From contig OX638322.1 in NCBI GenBank assembly GCA_951812575.1, positions 3,161,925-3,225,924 on the forward strand: DNA of 64,000 nucleotides. Direction: 5' to 3'. Below the pieces are notes generated by a model. That model made no database searches. It saw only the letters and a list, made by a program, of their open reading frames with translations, and was not told the DNA's origin. Positions 34,323 through 43,124 of this stretch are shown in pieces; position 1 is the stretch's first letter, and every line of letters starts with the position of its first letter. Source of the stretch: Candidatus Binatia bacterium (GTDB taxonomy: Bacteria; Desulfobacterota; Binatia; Bin18). Both the position numbers and the translations under genes were made by a program.

Positions 34323-35339
34323 ATGTTTGCCTGCCTGTGCGTGCTGCCGGCCTGCTCGCCGTTATACATTCTGCAAGCCGGCTATGAAGAGGCAAAAATT
34401 CTGTGGTACCGCAAACCTATTGCCGACATCTTACAGGCACCCGACCAGCTCGACCTGCCCACCCAGGAAAAACTCCGGCTCGTCTTGCGGGTGCGGGCCT
34501 TTGCCGAGCAGGACCTCGGCTTCCGGGTTGGCGGGAGTTATGGCAGCCTGTCCGAACTTCCCTCGCCGCCAACCATTTATGTGGTCACCGCGGCCCACCG
34601 GACGCGTTTGGAAGCCTATACCTGGTGGTTCCCGATTGTCGGTCGGGTCTCCTACAAGGGGTATTTTGACAGCGCGCAAGCAGACGCGGAAATCCGGCGT
34701 TTGGAGGCGCAGGGGTTTGACACCTATATGCGGACAGCGGCGGCCTTCAGCACCCTGGGCTGGTTTGCCGACCCGCTGCTGCCTCAACTGTTGGGATATG
34801 ACCGGGCCAGCCTGGCCAATATCGTACTGCACGAGCTGTTTCACAATACGTTTTATCTGTCCGGACAGACGGCCTTTAACGAATCGCTGGCCAATTTTGC
34901 CGGGTATCGCGGCGCCATCGACTTTTTTACCACAGCACACGGAGAGACCCATGCCCTGACCCGGCGCCTGCGAGCCACCTGGGAAAAGGAGTTGGCCGTT
35001 TCACACTTTCTCGAACAGGCCCGGCGGCGGTTGGGCGCGTTATACGCCTCGGAGTCGTCCGAGGCGGAAAAACTGGTACAGCGAAAAGACTTGTTCACTC
35101 AGCTCCAGGAAGAATTTCGTCAACTGCCCGGGGCTGTTTCACAAACCTCGGACTTTGCCTCCGTTCAGCTCAATAACGCGGTCATCCTGCACTATCTGAC
35201 CTATCTGCGAGACCTGAGCGTCTTCGAGCGGGTGTACGAGCAGCACGACCGCGACCTGCGGCGGACGCTGGACACTATCACCGCCCTGGCCGAGGATGCG
35301 GAGCAGCCGTTTGAGGCGGTGAGAAGAGTGGATTATTAA
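34323..35339 (+). CDS. Predicted zinc aminopeptidase lipoprotein (COG4324 type)
   Basis: From the ATG at 34323 the product is 338 residues and begins MFACLCVLPACSPLY, a short signal with a lipobox-like LPAC. The frame is open upstream but would read through a palindromic repeat, so that start is not used. The middle carries HELFHNTFYLSGQTAFNESLANFAG: a HEXXH zinc site with a downstream Glu, in the family's diagnostic context, preceded by the WWFPIVGRVSYKGYFD segment typical of these proteins. It likely acts at the outer membrane or periplasm on peptides. The substrate is unknown. The gene is 123 bases after the ABC pair. Confidence 0.85.
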   Translation: MFACLCVLPACSPLYILQAGYEEAKILWYRKPIADILQAPDQLDLPTQEKLRLVLRVRAFAEQDLGFRVGGSYGSLSELPSPPTIYVVTAAHRTRLEAYTWWFPIVGRVSYKGYFDSAQADAEIRRLEAQGFDTYMRTAAAFSTLGWFADPLLPQLLGYDRASLANIVLHELFHNTFYLSGQTAFNESLANFAGYRGAIDFFTTAHGETHALTRRLRATWEKELAVSHFLEQARRRLGALYASESSEAEKLVQRKDLFTQLQEEFRQLPGAVSQTSDFASVQLNNAVILHYLTYLRDLSVFERVYEQHDRDLRRTLDTITALAEDAEQPFEAVRRVDY

Positions 35340-35514
35340 AGGATAATGAGATTTATCGATTGTGGAAAAGCAGGGGCTCACCGAAATCCTCAGTTATGAC
35401 ACGGACTTTGATCGTGTTTCGGGCATTGTCCGTCAGGAGCCGTAGCCTCTCGTACTCGTGGCGTGCCCTGCCTCCGCAGCAGTAGATTGTCATCCTGCAC
35501 TATCTGACCTATCT
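35181..35514 (+). repeat. Duplicated 26-bp segment (35181-35206 and 35489-35514)
   Basis: Twenty-six bases from inside the aminopeptidase gene (35181-35206) recur exactly at 35489-35514 in the noncoding debris downstream. The flanks differ on both sides. This looks like a scar of local recombination or misrepair between the gene end and the pseudogene remnants. Confidence 0.9.
35362..35445 (+). pseudogene. C-terminal remnant of a PIN-domain (VapC-like) toxin
   Basis: A 27-codon stretch ending in TAG reads GLTEILSYDTDFDRVSG near its middle. This is the C-terminal end of PIN-domain ribonucleases, where T-x-D-x-DF precedes the last helix. No start or N-terminal part remains in the preceding bases. 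It appears to be gene debris. Confidence 0.55.
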
Positions 35515-35576
35515 CTAAGTCTTAGAATGAAACTTTCCTGGTCGGTCTGCCGGCCGATCTGCTTCGGAGATATCGT

Positions 35577-35756
35577 ATGAAAGTCGCCGCGGTGGTTGCC
35601 GCGCATATTCCTCGTACATTCGTGGACCTGAACCGCTCGCTCTATTTGGCAGATTCCTGGTTTGAGCGAGACATCCTGGCTATGGACTCCCAACGACTGA
35701 GAGAATTGAATCGACGCTTCGAGATGGCGCTCACCCTTTTCTTTGCAGACGCATAA
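35577..35756 (+). pseudogene. Small ORF, probable remnant of an N-formylglutamate amidohydrolase-like gene
   Basis: Fifty-nine codons run from the ATG at 35577. The segment AHIPRTFVDLNR recalls the sRx(v/i)DLNR motif of N-formylglutamate amidohydrolases, which otherwise have about 250 residues. The rest is helical (AMDSQRLRELNRRFEMALTLFF). With the PIN remnant and the duplicated 26 bases nearby, decay is the likely explanation; an independent small protein cannot be ruled out. The rest of the 35340-35882 interval shows no other coding signal. Confidence 0.4.
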
Positions 35757-35882
35757 AGATCCCATCTATATGCGTCTGCCTCTTTTGTCCGTTCAGCCGA
35801 ATACATCAAAAAGGGATACCTGTCCCATCCTTGCTGCCGGAGTCTCTGATTCCTGTGACGAATTTTATATTCAGGAGGAGCC

Positions 35883-36701
35883 ATGCGCTTTTCTGATTGG
35901 ACGAACGTCCTAGAACACATATCCGAGCGTCTCGTCAATATGCTGCCCGCCGCCCTGGGCGCGACCGGCCTGCTGTTAGTGGGCTGGATTGCGGCGATTC
36001 TTGCACGTTTCCTCACGAAAAAGATTGTCGTGGCGGCTGTCGCCCGTATCAACAGACAATTCCGTCTGGCTGAAGGTCTCAGCGGAACGAGACTTGCCGA
36101 GGATGCCCCACGGATCATCGGAACGCTCGTGTATTGGGTAGTGCTGTTGTTCTTCGTGGCCGCTGCGATCGACAAACTGCCCCTGCCGGTCGTGACGGAC
36201 TTATTGCAGAGTATTGCCTATTATTTGCCCCGCGTCCTGTTAGCGGTGGTGATTGCCTTCATGGGTCTGGGCGCAGGAATCCTGGTCAATCGGTGGACGA
36301 CGAGGGTGGCTGCGGCAGCCGGCGTCGAGTACGCGCCGGTTCTTGGACGGGTCGCTCAGATCGCTGTTTTTGTCATCGCCCTCCTCGTTGGTGCACAGGA
36401 AATCGGATTAGAGAGTGGATTCTTCACCGCAACGATTTTAATCATTATTGCCGCCATCCTGGGGGGATTGGCGCTCTCGCTCAGTCTGGGCTCAGGTCCA
36501 ATTGTGAGTAACATCATGGCCTCCTACTACGCGGCAAAGGCATATCGAATCGGTGATGTCGTGCGCGTGGCGGGCATTGAAGGCGTCGTGCGAGAAATCA
36601 CTCCCACGTCCATTGTGCTTGATGCGGCTGACGGTCAGGTGCATCTCCCGGCACGGAAGTATTGTGACGAAGTGTCGGTGGTGCTGAGGAGGGAGGGATG
36701 A
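35883..36701 (+). CDS. Small-conductance mechanosensitive channel (MscS family)
   Basis: The 272-residue protein has membrane helices at about 20-40, 75-100, 118-140, 157-180 and 183-205, followed by the MscS pore-lining and beta-domain region: LALSLSLGSGPIVSNIMASYYAAKAYRIGDVVRVAGIEGVVREITPTSIVL. These channels open on membrane tension to release solutes under osmotic downshock. The C-terminal vestibule domain is short. AGGAGG lies upstream of the ATG. The next gene overlaps by four bases, starting a run of ion-transport genes. Confidence 0.92.
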   Translation: MRFSDWTNVLEHISERLVNMLPAALGATGLLLVGWIAAILARFLTKKIVVAAVARINRQFRLAEGLSGTRLAEDAPRIIGTLVYWVVLLFFVAAAIDKLPLPVVTDLLQSIAYYLPRVLLAVVIAFMGLGAGILVNRWTTRVAAAAGVEYAPVLGRVAQIAVFVIALLVGAQEIGLESGFFTATILIIIAAILGGLALSLSLGSGPIVSNIMASYYAAKAYRIGDVVRVAGIEGVVREITPTSIVLDAADGQVHLPARKYCDEVSVVLRREG

Positions 36702-37513
36702 GCACTATACGGGCAATGGTCCATATCCATCTGAACCGCCATCCCGAAGAAGTGGCGCGGGTGTTGGAAGGGTTCTCTCCCGGTGAAATCGTGGCAGCCT
36801 TGCAGGAGGCGCCGGCCGAGAGTGCTGCCAGTGTGCTTGCCCGCCTCACCCCCGCCTTGGCCAGGGCGTGCCTCGTGCACTGGCCCGCAGGAGGACGTTC
36901 GCAGATCGTGGAGCAGTTGCCCCTGTCGATTGCCGCCGCGCTGCTGCGCCAACTGGAACCGGAAGTTCGGGAAGATACGCTCAGCGGTCTTTCAGACCCG
37001 GTGCGTGCGTCGCTCAATCAAGCTCTGAGGTATCCGGCTCAGTCCGCCGGAGCGCTTGCCGACCCATCGGTACTCACGCTCCACTCCGACCTCACGGTAG
37101 AAGAGGCGCTGGCCCGTCTCAGCGAAAGCGGCGGTCCGGTCGCCTCTCGCATCTTCGTGCTCAATCGCTCCCAGCGTCTGGTGGGCGCCGTGACGCCGGG
37201 CCAGTTGCTCGGCAGCAGGCACGATGCCCCCCTTGGGTCTTTGGAGTTGGACACGACACCAGCAGTACCTTCCTACGCCAGCGCTCAGACTCTGGGGGGC
37301 CGGGAGGCGTCGCTGGAGCTACTCGCGGTTGTGGACCCGCAGGGGACATTCCTGGGGACGATTGGAGCCGACACCCTCAAACGTCTGGGTCCTTATAAGG
37401 CTCGCCCGCCAGCACTACACCTGCTGACTTCCCTGAGCGAATTTTATTCGCTTGGCCTCAGTGAGATATTCGCAACCACCCAACCGGGAGAGACGAATCG
37501 TGACGCCAGCTAG
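36698..37513 (+). CDS. Soluble MgtE N-domain/CBS-like protein
   Basis: The 271-residue protein has no membrane segment. Residues 1-125 are superhelical repeats like the MgtE N-domain (HPEEVARVLEGFSPGEIVAAL, AASVLARLTPALA, IAAALLRQLEPEVREDTL). This is followed by a CBS-like pair (SAGALADPSVLTLHSDLTVEEALARLSE, then VVDPQGTFLGTIG). It mirrors the cytosolic Mg2+-sensing half of MgtE, whose full-length gene starts inside its end. It may modulate that transporter, or act as a Mg2+-responsive partner; the sequence shows only the pairing. It overlaps the MscS gene by four bases. Confidence 0.8.
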   Translation: MSTIRAMVHIHLNRHPEEVARVLEGFSPGEIVAALQEAPAESAASVLARLTPALARACLVHWPAGGRSQIVEQLPLSIAAALLRQLEPEVREDTLSGLSDPVRASLNQALRYPAQSAGALADPSVLTLHSDLTVEEALARLSESGGPVASRIFVLNRSQRLVGAVTPGQLLGSRHDAPLGSLELDTTPAVPSYASAQTLGGREASLELLAVVDPQGTFLGTIGADTLKRLGPYKARPPALHLLTSLSEFYSLGLSEIFATTQPGETNRDAS

Positions 37514-38810
37514 CCCCGAAATCGAACGATCGCTTGTCCAGGATTTTTTTGAACGTCACCCGGAGGAAGCGGCGGATCATCTCGAAATTTCAACGCCATC
37601 CGAGGTAGCCGAGGCGCTCTCCCAAGTAGCACCGGAGACTGCCACTGAAGTATTTCGGCGTCTGTCGCCGGCCAAGGCCCTGGATATTCTCGTGGGGATC
37701 GACCTCGATCGCGGCAGGGAACTGATCCGCAATTTGGACCCACCCCAGGCCGGCGCGCTGTTGGGCGGACTCGATACACCGCGTTGTGACGATCTCCTCG
37801 CTGGGTTAGCACGGGCAGAGGCGAGAGAGTTACACGCCCTCATGCAGCACCCCACAGGCAGCGCCGGCCGGCTCATGGACCCCCGAATCACGGTCTTCCG
37901 ACCTGATATGAAAGTCGAGGAAGCGCTGGAGCGGCTGCGGTCGATACGGCAGCGGCGGCGCGTGCTTGACCCGTTGATTGTGGATAGCGATGGGCGTCTG
38001 TCCGGGACCGTCCCCATTCAAGAGGTCGTGCTGGCCGAGTCGGAAACGACACTGCTGTCCTTAGTCAAAGGGCTGCCTGTTGCCGTATCCGCATTCACCA
38101 CACGTGAAGAGATCGTCGAGACTATGGAGCGCCACAAGCTGACCAGCATCCCGGTGGTCGACTATGACAACAAGCCGCTTGGGATCATCCGGCTTAACGA
38201 AATGGTGTCTGCGGTCGAAGAAGAGCTCAGTGCTGACCTCGTCAGCATCACGGGCGCGAGCAAGGAAGAGCGTGCCCTCTCGAAAGTGAGCTTCGCTATT
38301 CGCAAGCGCTTGCCCTGGTTGCAGATCAATCTTGCCACCGCATTCCTGGCGGCGGCTGTGGTTGGGCTCTTCGAGGATACGATCTCCCGGTTCACCGCGC
38401 TTGCTGTCTTGTTGCCGGTTGTGGCCGGTCAATCGGGCAACACCGGCGCGCAGGCCCTGGCCGTCGTTCTTCGCGGGCTTGCCCTGCGCGAAATCACCCT
38501 GCGCCACTGGCCCCAGGTCGTTACCAAGGAATTTGCCGCCGGCCTGGTGAACGGCCTGGGAATCGCCCTTGTCACTTGTGTCGGCGTATACGTGTGGAGC
38601 GGCTCACCCGGACTCGTGTTCGTCATCGGCCTCGCCATGGTGGTTTCGATGGCTATCGCCGGAGTTGCAGGAGCCATGATCCCGGTGTTGCTGGCGAGAA
38701 TGGGACAAGACCCGGCGCAATCCTCCTCAATCGTACTGACCACGGTCACCGATGTCTTTGGATTCTTCAGCTTTCTCGGGTTGGCGACCGTGTTTTCATC
38801 ACTATTATGA
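37500..38810 (+). CDS. mgtE: Magnesium transporter MgtE
   Basis: The product is 436 residues from GTG 37500, chosen for GGGAGA eight bases upstream. The N-domain (EEAADHLEISTPSEVAEALSQV) is followed by a CBS pair (about 120-255) and five membrane helices. MgtE signature LRGLALREI and VVAGQSGNTGAQALAVVLRGLAL mark the pore region, and the end FGFFSFLGLATVF fits. MgtE lets Mg2+ in when the cytosolic sensor domains are Mg2+-free. The gene overlaps the soluble MgtE-like gene by 14 bases and lies 28 bases before a CorC-like gene, making a Mg2+ homeostasis operon. Confidence 0.95.
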   Translation: MTPASPEIERSLVQDFFERHPEEAADHLEISTPSEVAEALSQVAPETATEVFRRLSPAKALDILVGIDLDRGRELIRNLDPPQAGALLGGLDTPRCDDLLAGLARAEARELHALMQHPTGSAGRLMDPRITVFRPDMKVEEALERLRSIRQRRRVLDPLIVDSDGRLSGTVPIQEVVLAESETTLLSLVKGLPVAVSAFTTREEIVETMERHKLTSIPVVDYDNKPLGIIRLNEMVSAVEEELSADLVSITGASKEERALSKVSFAIRKRLPWLQINLATAFLAAAVVGLFEDTISRFTALAVLLPVVAGQSGNTGAQALAVVLRGLALREITLRHWPQVVTKEFAAGLVNGLGIALVTCVGVYVWSGSPGLVFVIGLAMVVSMAIAGVAGAMIPVLLARMGQDPAQSSSIVLTTVTDVFGFFSFLGLATVFSSLL

Positions 38811-38838
38811 CTCGGACCCGCAGAGCGGAGGCGCAGAG

Positions 38839-40101
38839 ATGACGACGCTGCTTGTTGTTGCAGGGTTGACGGTTCTGATATCGAGCATGTGCTCGCTGTT
38901 CGAAGCCACGCTGTACTCGACCCGTACCGGGTCGCTTGAGGCTGAGCGGGCAGAGGGGAAACACGCCCGCCTGGCCGAGCGGTTCATCGCCATGAAGGCG
39001 AACATCGCCCGCCCGACCTCCGCGATCCTGATACTCAATACAGTCGCGAACACGGCTGGCGCGACAATCTGCGGAATGTACGCCGCGCAGGTATTGGGCT
39101 CAGTCTGGGTACCGGCGTTTTCTGTCGGTTTGACCGTCGCCATCCTGTTTGTGGGTGAGATTCTTCCCAAGACGTATGGGGCAACTCACTGGCGAGACAT
39201 GTGGCATCTTATCGTCTGGCCGCTGACGCTGATGCAGAGAGGTCTTTCACCCCTCATTCGGGTCACGCAGGCGTTCTCCGGCTTTTTTACCGGCGGCCTG
39301 GGTGTGCCCGCTGTCACGGAGGACGAGATCAGGGCCGATATTCATCTGGGGCGGAAGGCCGGAGAGTTGTCCGCCTCGGAACTGCAACTCCTCAACGCGG
39401 TTTTTCATTTTGACGATATGCTGGCACGCCAGGTGATGGTTGCCCGCAGGGATGTCGTGTTCTTCGATGTGCACTGGTCGCTCGAAAAATGCCTGGAAGT
39501 CGCCAAGGAGACGCGGCACACGCGCTTTCCGCTGTGTAACGGGTCATTGGATGAGGTGGTTGGGCTGGTCCATGTCAAAGACCTGCTTGGCCTGACTGAC
39601 GACGAGGGCATTCTCAGGTCGGTCGCGCGGCCTATCCGACATATTCCCGAGACCCTGCCGATCAGCCGGCTTTTGCGAGAGATGCAAAGCACTCACCAGC
39701 AGATGGCGTTGGTGGACGATGAGTTCGGTTCGGTTGTTGGTGTCATTACCATGGAGAATGTTGTTGAGCAGATCGTCGGCGACGTGCAGGACGAGTTTGA
39801 CAGCGAGCCGCCGGAAATCGTGCCCGAAGGGGCCGATACCTTCAAGGTGAGCGGACAGTTGCCGATCGAACGCGTGAACCGGGAGTTGGGTCTTGATCTG
39901 TATGCGCCCGACGTGGATACGCTGTCGGGGTTGCTGGTCAGCCGCTTGAATCGGTTGCTCAAGGTCGGTGACCGGGTCCGGCTCCGAAACGCCACTGCCG
40001 AGGTTGTGGAGGAACAAGGCGGCCGGGCGACGCAGGTGCGTATGCGTATTGCCCAGGGCGATGCAGGCGAGGAGATATCGCCTGAAAAATCAGACACGTA
40101 G
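38839..40101 (+). CDS. CNNM/CorC-type membrane protein (DUF21, CBS pair, CorC_HlyC)
   Basis: From the ATG at 38839 (GGAG site upstream) the protein is 420 residues. A DUF21 membrane domain with four helices (about 1-165) includes TSAILILNTVANTAGATICGMY and FVGEILPKTYG. A CBS pair follows (about 200-320, RFPLCNGSLDEVVGLVHVKDLLGL and DEFGSVVGVITMENVVEQIVG), then a CorC_HlyC domain (VSGQLPIERVNRELGLDLYA, then DTLSGLLVSRLNRLLKVGDRV). Members export or regulate Mg2+ and divalent cations. Pairing with mgtE upstream suggests balanced import and export. A longer frame upstream lies inside mgtE. Confidence 0.93.
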   Translation: MTTLLVVAGLTVLISSMCSLFEATLYSTRTGSLEAERAEGKHARLAERFIAMKANIARPTSAILILNTVANTAGATICGMYAAQVLGSVWVPAFSVGLTVAILFVGEILPKTYGATHWRDMWHLIVWPLTLMQRGLSPLIRVTQAFSGFFTGGLGVPAVTEDEIRADIHLGRKAGELSASELQLLNAVFHFDDMLARQVMVARRDVVFFDVHWSLEKCLEVAKETRHTRFPLCNGSLDEVVGLVHVKDLLGLTDDEGILRSVARPIRHIPETLPISRLLREMQSTHQQMALVDDEFGSVVGVITMENVVEQIVGDVQDEFDSEPPEIVPEGADTFKVSGQLPIERVNRELGLDLYAPDVDTLSGLLVSRLNRLLKVGDRVRLRNATAEVVEEQGGRATQVRMRIAQGDAGEEISPEKSDT

Positions 40102-40143
40102 GTCGGATTGGCGGAGCATCGCCAGTATGCTCGTCATGCCGGA

Positions 40144-40221
40144 CCCCGGATCATGTCCGGGGCAGGCTTTGATCCGGCATCCAGTCCTTCGACTTCGCTT
40201 TGCTACGCTCAGGACGAACGG
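40144..40221. repeat. Dispersed palindromic repeats in a gene-free interval
   Basis: CCCCGGA and TCCGGGG (40144-40150, 40156-40162, loop TCATG) make a perfect 7-bp hairpin inside a GTCATGCCGG-type repeat. Immediately downstream, 40185-40221 carries CCTTCGACTTCGC and GCTCAGGACGAACGG. A related CCTTCGACT...GCTCAGGAC motif lies in reverse orientation at 26130-26149 inside a glycosyltransferase gene. The 146-bp interval between CorC and the hydrolase holds nothing else. Confidence 0.75.
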
Positions 40222-40247
40222 GTGGCTACACGGAATCGTGATTTGCT

Positions 40248-40880
40248 CTAGGTCTGCTGAAGAAAGGAGACTGCGGCCTGGGCGACTTCGCCCTCTCGGG
40301 CCATAAAGAAATGGTCCGCGCCGTTAATGGTTTCGAGCTGCTTTGGGGCGGATATCTTTGCAACCAGCTCGGTCAGGTCGGGGATGGGGGAGTAGGTGTC
40401 GCGGTCGCCGCTGATGAGCAGGATCGGTTTGGTCACGTTCACAAGAAACGCGGGATCACGCAATCCAAGCGGGAAGGCCACGCCAATCAGGCGCTGGACG
40501 CGGTCGTCTTCCGCCCCGGCTTGCAGTCCTACCATCGAGCCAAACGAATAGCCGGCAACCACGACGGTCGAGACGGCCTGCCGGTCCAGCAGCGTCGTGA
40601 CGGCCGCTTTCACGTCCTCGCGCTCGGCCACGCCTTCGTCGTGGCTGCCTTCACTGCGCCCAACCCCACGGAAATTGAATCGCAGCGTGGCGATATTCTC
40701 CTTTTGGAAGGCGTGTGCTAACGCTGACACCACGTTGTTGTGCATTTCGCCCCCATACAGCGGATGGGGATGACACAACACCGCCCCAAGCGCGGGAGCC
40801 TGGTGTGAGGTTGAAAGGAGCCCTTCTAAGGTGATGGCGTTCTCGCCCTCGCTAACCGGAAAGGTGATATGCTCTTCCAT
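40248..40880 (-). CDS. Alpha/beta hydrolase (dienelactone hydrolase-like small type)
   Basis: The 210-residue protein has the alpha/beta hydrolase order: LGAVLCHPHPLYGGEMHNNVV (oxyanion strand), TLRFNFRGVGRSEGSHDEG, the nucleophile elbow GYSFGSMVG with Ser, an Asp in ILLISGDRDTYSP and a His in INGADHFF. This is the usual Ser-Asp-His triad. Proteins with HPHPxYGGxMxNxVV and RGVGxSxGxxDxGxGE are widespread and mostly uncharacterised; some act on ester or acyl substrates. It stands alone on the minus strand. Confidence 0.88.
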   Translation of the reverse strand: MEEHITFPVSEGENAITLEGLLSTSHQAPALGAVLCHPHPLYGGEMHNNVVSALAHAFQKENIATLRFNFRGVGRSEGSHDEGVAEREDVKAAVTTLLDRQAVSTVVVAGYSFGSMVGLQAGAEDDRVQRLIGVAFPLGLRDPAFLVNVTKPILLISGDRDTYSPIPDLTELVAKISAPKQLETINGADHFFMAREGEVAQAAVSFLQQT

Positions 40881-41009
40881 ATCTGCCTCCTTGCTTCATT
40901 CGGGTAGGCGAAAATCTCGCGGAACACAAGTGGGACGCGCAACTGTAGCGGTGAAAGAAGAACGCCAGAGCAGAGAACGCTGCGGTGTAGCGCGTCTCTC
41001 TCCCCTTTT

Positions 41010-41054
41010 AGGAGTGCGGGTTTCCAGCCCGTAGGGCGGCCATCCTGGCCGCCC
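41010..41054 (-). repeat. Dispersed repeat, copy A (inverted relative to 52328-52359)
   Basis: On the minus strand this reads GGCGGCCAGGATGGCCGCCC with a perfect 8-bp hairpin (41034-41041 and 41047-41054), then the core GGGCTGGAAACCCGCACTCC (41011-41030 reversed). The core recurs at 52328-52359 with one base change. It sits in the 248-bp gap between a hydrolase and an antiporter gene. Confidence 0.8.
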
Positions 41055-41128
41055 TCCCAGGAGGAGAGCCGCCCACCTCCTCTCCCAGGCCGCTTGGAGC
41101 AGGTCACTGCCGGGTGTGTCTGGCATGC

Positions 41129-42778
41129 TCAGGCCGGTGGCTGCGTCGTGCGCAGAGTCGCCAGACAGGTTGCCACGATCGCCTCGCTCGCCGTGGCTTC
41201 GGCCGTAATGACCTCGGCAGCCCCGGCGGATTGCAGCACGTCCTTGTCCATCTCGTACGGGGCTCGGGCGATCACCGCGACGTGCGGGGCGGTCGCCCGC
41301 ACCGTACGAACGGCGGCCTCGGCGGCCTTCGTGTCGTTGATGTTCACGACCACCAGGCGGGCCTGCCGGCAGCCCAGTTCCTCCAGCACCTCCTGTTGCG
41401 CAACGTCTCCGAGGACGGCCCGGTCGCCGGCGGCGTGGGCCGCGCGGACCTTGTCCGGGTTCCGGTCAACCGCGACATAGGTCAACCCCATCCCCCGCAC
41501 GGCCCGGCAGACGCGTTGGCCTGTCAGGCCATAGCCGGCCACGATGACATGGCCGCTGGGCGGCTCGGGCATATCGATGCCGGGTGGCTCTGCCCCCAGG
41601 AGTCGGTTCAGCCAGGGCACGTATGCCGCGCCGCCGATGAGGCGCGGACCGAATGCAATGGCCGGTGGCGTCAGCAGCATGGAGAGGACGATGGCCATCA
41701 GCAGGTTGTGGGCAAGCGCGGCTGGGAGGAGGTCGGTTCCGGACGCGGCGTTCAAGAGCACGAAGGAGAATTCCCCGATCTGGCACAGTGTGGCGGCGGA
41801 CAGGATCCCCACCCGCAAGGGCAGGCGGAGGAGCAGGGCGGTGCCGAGAATAATCGCGAACTTGCCGACCAGGATGACGCACAGGAGCCCGACGGTCGCT
41901 ATCAGGTGCGCACCGATGTCCGCCACATTCAGCAGCATGCCGACAGACACGAAGAACAGACTGGCCAGGACCTCGCGGGCCGGGATCACCTCTGACATCG
42001 CCTGGTGCCGGAACTCGCTGCCCGCGACAACCAGGCCGGCCAGAAACGCCCCGAGGGCCAGTGAGATGCCCGCCAGCGATAAGGCCCAGGCCGTGCCGAA
42101 GCAAACGAGAAAGACGCTCAGAATGAAGAGTTCGCGCTCGCGGGTCCGCGCCACGAACGCGAGCAAGCGGGGGACGATGCGGTGCGCGGCGAGCAACACC
42201 CCCACGAGGACAATAAGGGCCGTGCCGACCGTCACGCCAATGTCCCCGATGGCGCCCCCTTCTCCAGCCAGGTAGGGTACGGCCAACATCATCGGCACCA
42301 CACACAGGTCCTGGAAGACGAGGATGCCGACCGCCAGGCGGCCGTGCGGCGCTTCGAGTTCGCCGCTCGTGGAAAGCGCACGCAAGACGATGGCCGTGCT
42401 GGAGACCGCGACGACACAGCCCAGGAAGAGCGCGGGGCCGGGCGCTAGCCCGCCCCCGATGGCTACCCCCGTTGCGCATGCCACCGTAAGGGCGACCTGC
42501 AGGCCCCCGCCCAGCAGGATGGCTTTCCACAGACGCCGGAGCCGGTCGAGCGAGAGTTCCAGCCCGATCCCGAAGAGCAGGAGGACGACGCCCACCTCGG
42601 CCAGGACCTCGACACGATGGGCGTCGTTGATGAGCCCAAGGCCGGTCGGCCCGACGAGTGCCCCGGTCAGAATGAACCCGGCAATCGAGGGAAAGTGAGC
42701 GCGCCTCAGGAGGGTGACGACCGCCACCGCCACCCCAAACACAATGACCAAGTCTTTGAGATATGCGACTTCAGGCAT
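41129..42778 (-). CDS. Kef/CPA2-type cation:proton antiporter with RCK domain
   Basis: The 549-residue protein has about twelve membrane helices (residues 1-390) of the Na+/H+ exchanger type (FPSIAGFILTGALVGPTGLGLI, GVVLLLFGIGLELSLDRL, GRLAVGILVFQDLCVVPMM). A TrkA-N/RCK nucleotide-binding domain follows, beginning VIVAGYGLTGQRVCRAVRGMG with VDRNPDKVRAA, extending to about 545. This is the KefB/YbaL layout, without a separate TrkA-C domain. It probably exchanges K+ or Na+ for H+ under nucleotide or redox control. It has a clear ATG at 42778. Confidence 0.93.
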   Translation of the reverse strand: MPEVAYLKDLVIVFGVAVAVVTLLRRAHFPSIAGFILTGALVGPTGLGLINDAHRVEVLAEVGVVLLLFGIGLELSLDRLRRLWKAILLGGGLQVALTVACATGVAIGGGLAPGPALFLGCVVAVSSTAIVLRALSTSGELEAPHGRLAVGILVFQDLCVVPMMLAVPYLAGEGGAIGDIGVTVGTALIVLVGVLLAAHRIVPRLLAFVARTRERELFILSVFLVCFGTAWALSLAGISLALGAFLAGLVVAGSEFRHQAMSEVIPAREVLASLFFVSVGMLLNVADIGAHLIATVGLLCVILVGKFAIILGTALLLRLPLRVGILSAATLCQIGEFSFVLLNAASGTDLLPAALAHNLLMAIVLSMLLTPPAIAFGPRLIGGAAYVPWLNRLLGAEPPGIDMPEPPSGHVIVAGYGLTGQRVCRAVRGMGLTYVAVDRNPDKVRAAHAAGDRAVLGDVAQQEVLEELGCRQARLVVVNINDTKAAEAAVRTVRATAPHVAVIARAPYEMDKDVLQSAGAAEVITAEATASEAIVATCLATLRTTQPPA

Positions 42779-42851
42779 ACGCGCGGTAGTATAGCAGAAA
42801 TGGAGGCTTCTCCCATGAGAATAGCAGACACGAGCGCAGAGACTTTGGCAG

Positions 42852-43040
42852 ATGGGAGACGCGGCCGGCCGTTTTCGGGCGATTTGCGATGAGGCGGCAA
42901 CGCAACAAGCAGACTTGATTGTGACGGGCTCACACGGGCGGACCGGACTCGCCCATGTGTTTATCGGCAGCGTTGCCGAACGGGTGATCCGCCATGTCCC
43001 GTGTCCGGTGCTGGTGACAAAGCTCTCGTATCTGATCTGA
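42852..43040 (+). pseudogene. C-terminal fragment of a universal stress protein
   Basis: Only 62 codons remain. They carry the UspA C-terminal signature ADLIVTGSHGRTGLAHVFIGSVAERVIRHVPCPVLV with the G-x2-G-x9-G(S/T) nucleotide loop. About 80 N-terminal residues, including the DxS start strand, are absent; upstream bases in other frames do not supply them. It points away from the antiporter gene and sits next to a second unusual UspA gene on the other strand. Confidence 0.75.
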
Positions 43041-43124
43041 TTTTGATAGCGTGAGTCCTTGCCGTCTTGAGGAGAGAAGGGGGGTGTGACTTCTCTCCTC
43101 GCACCGATGAAGAGGCGCGACGTC

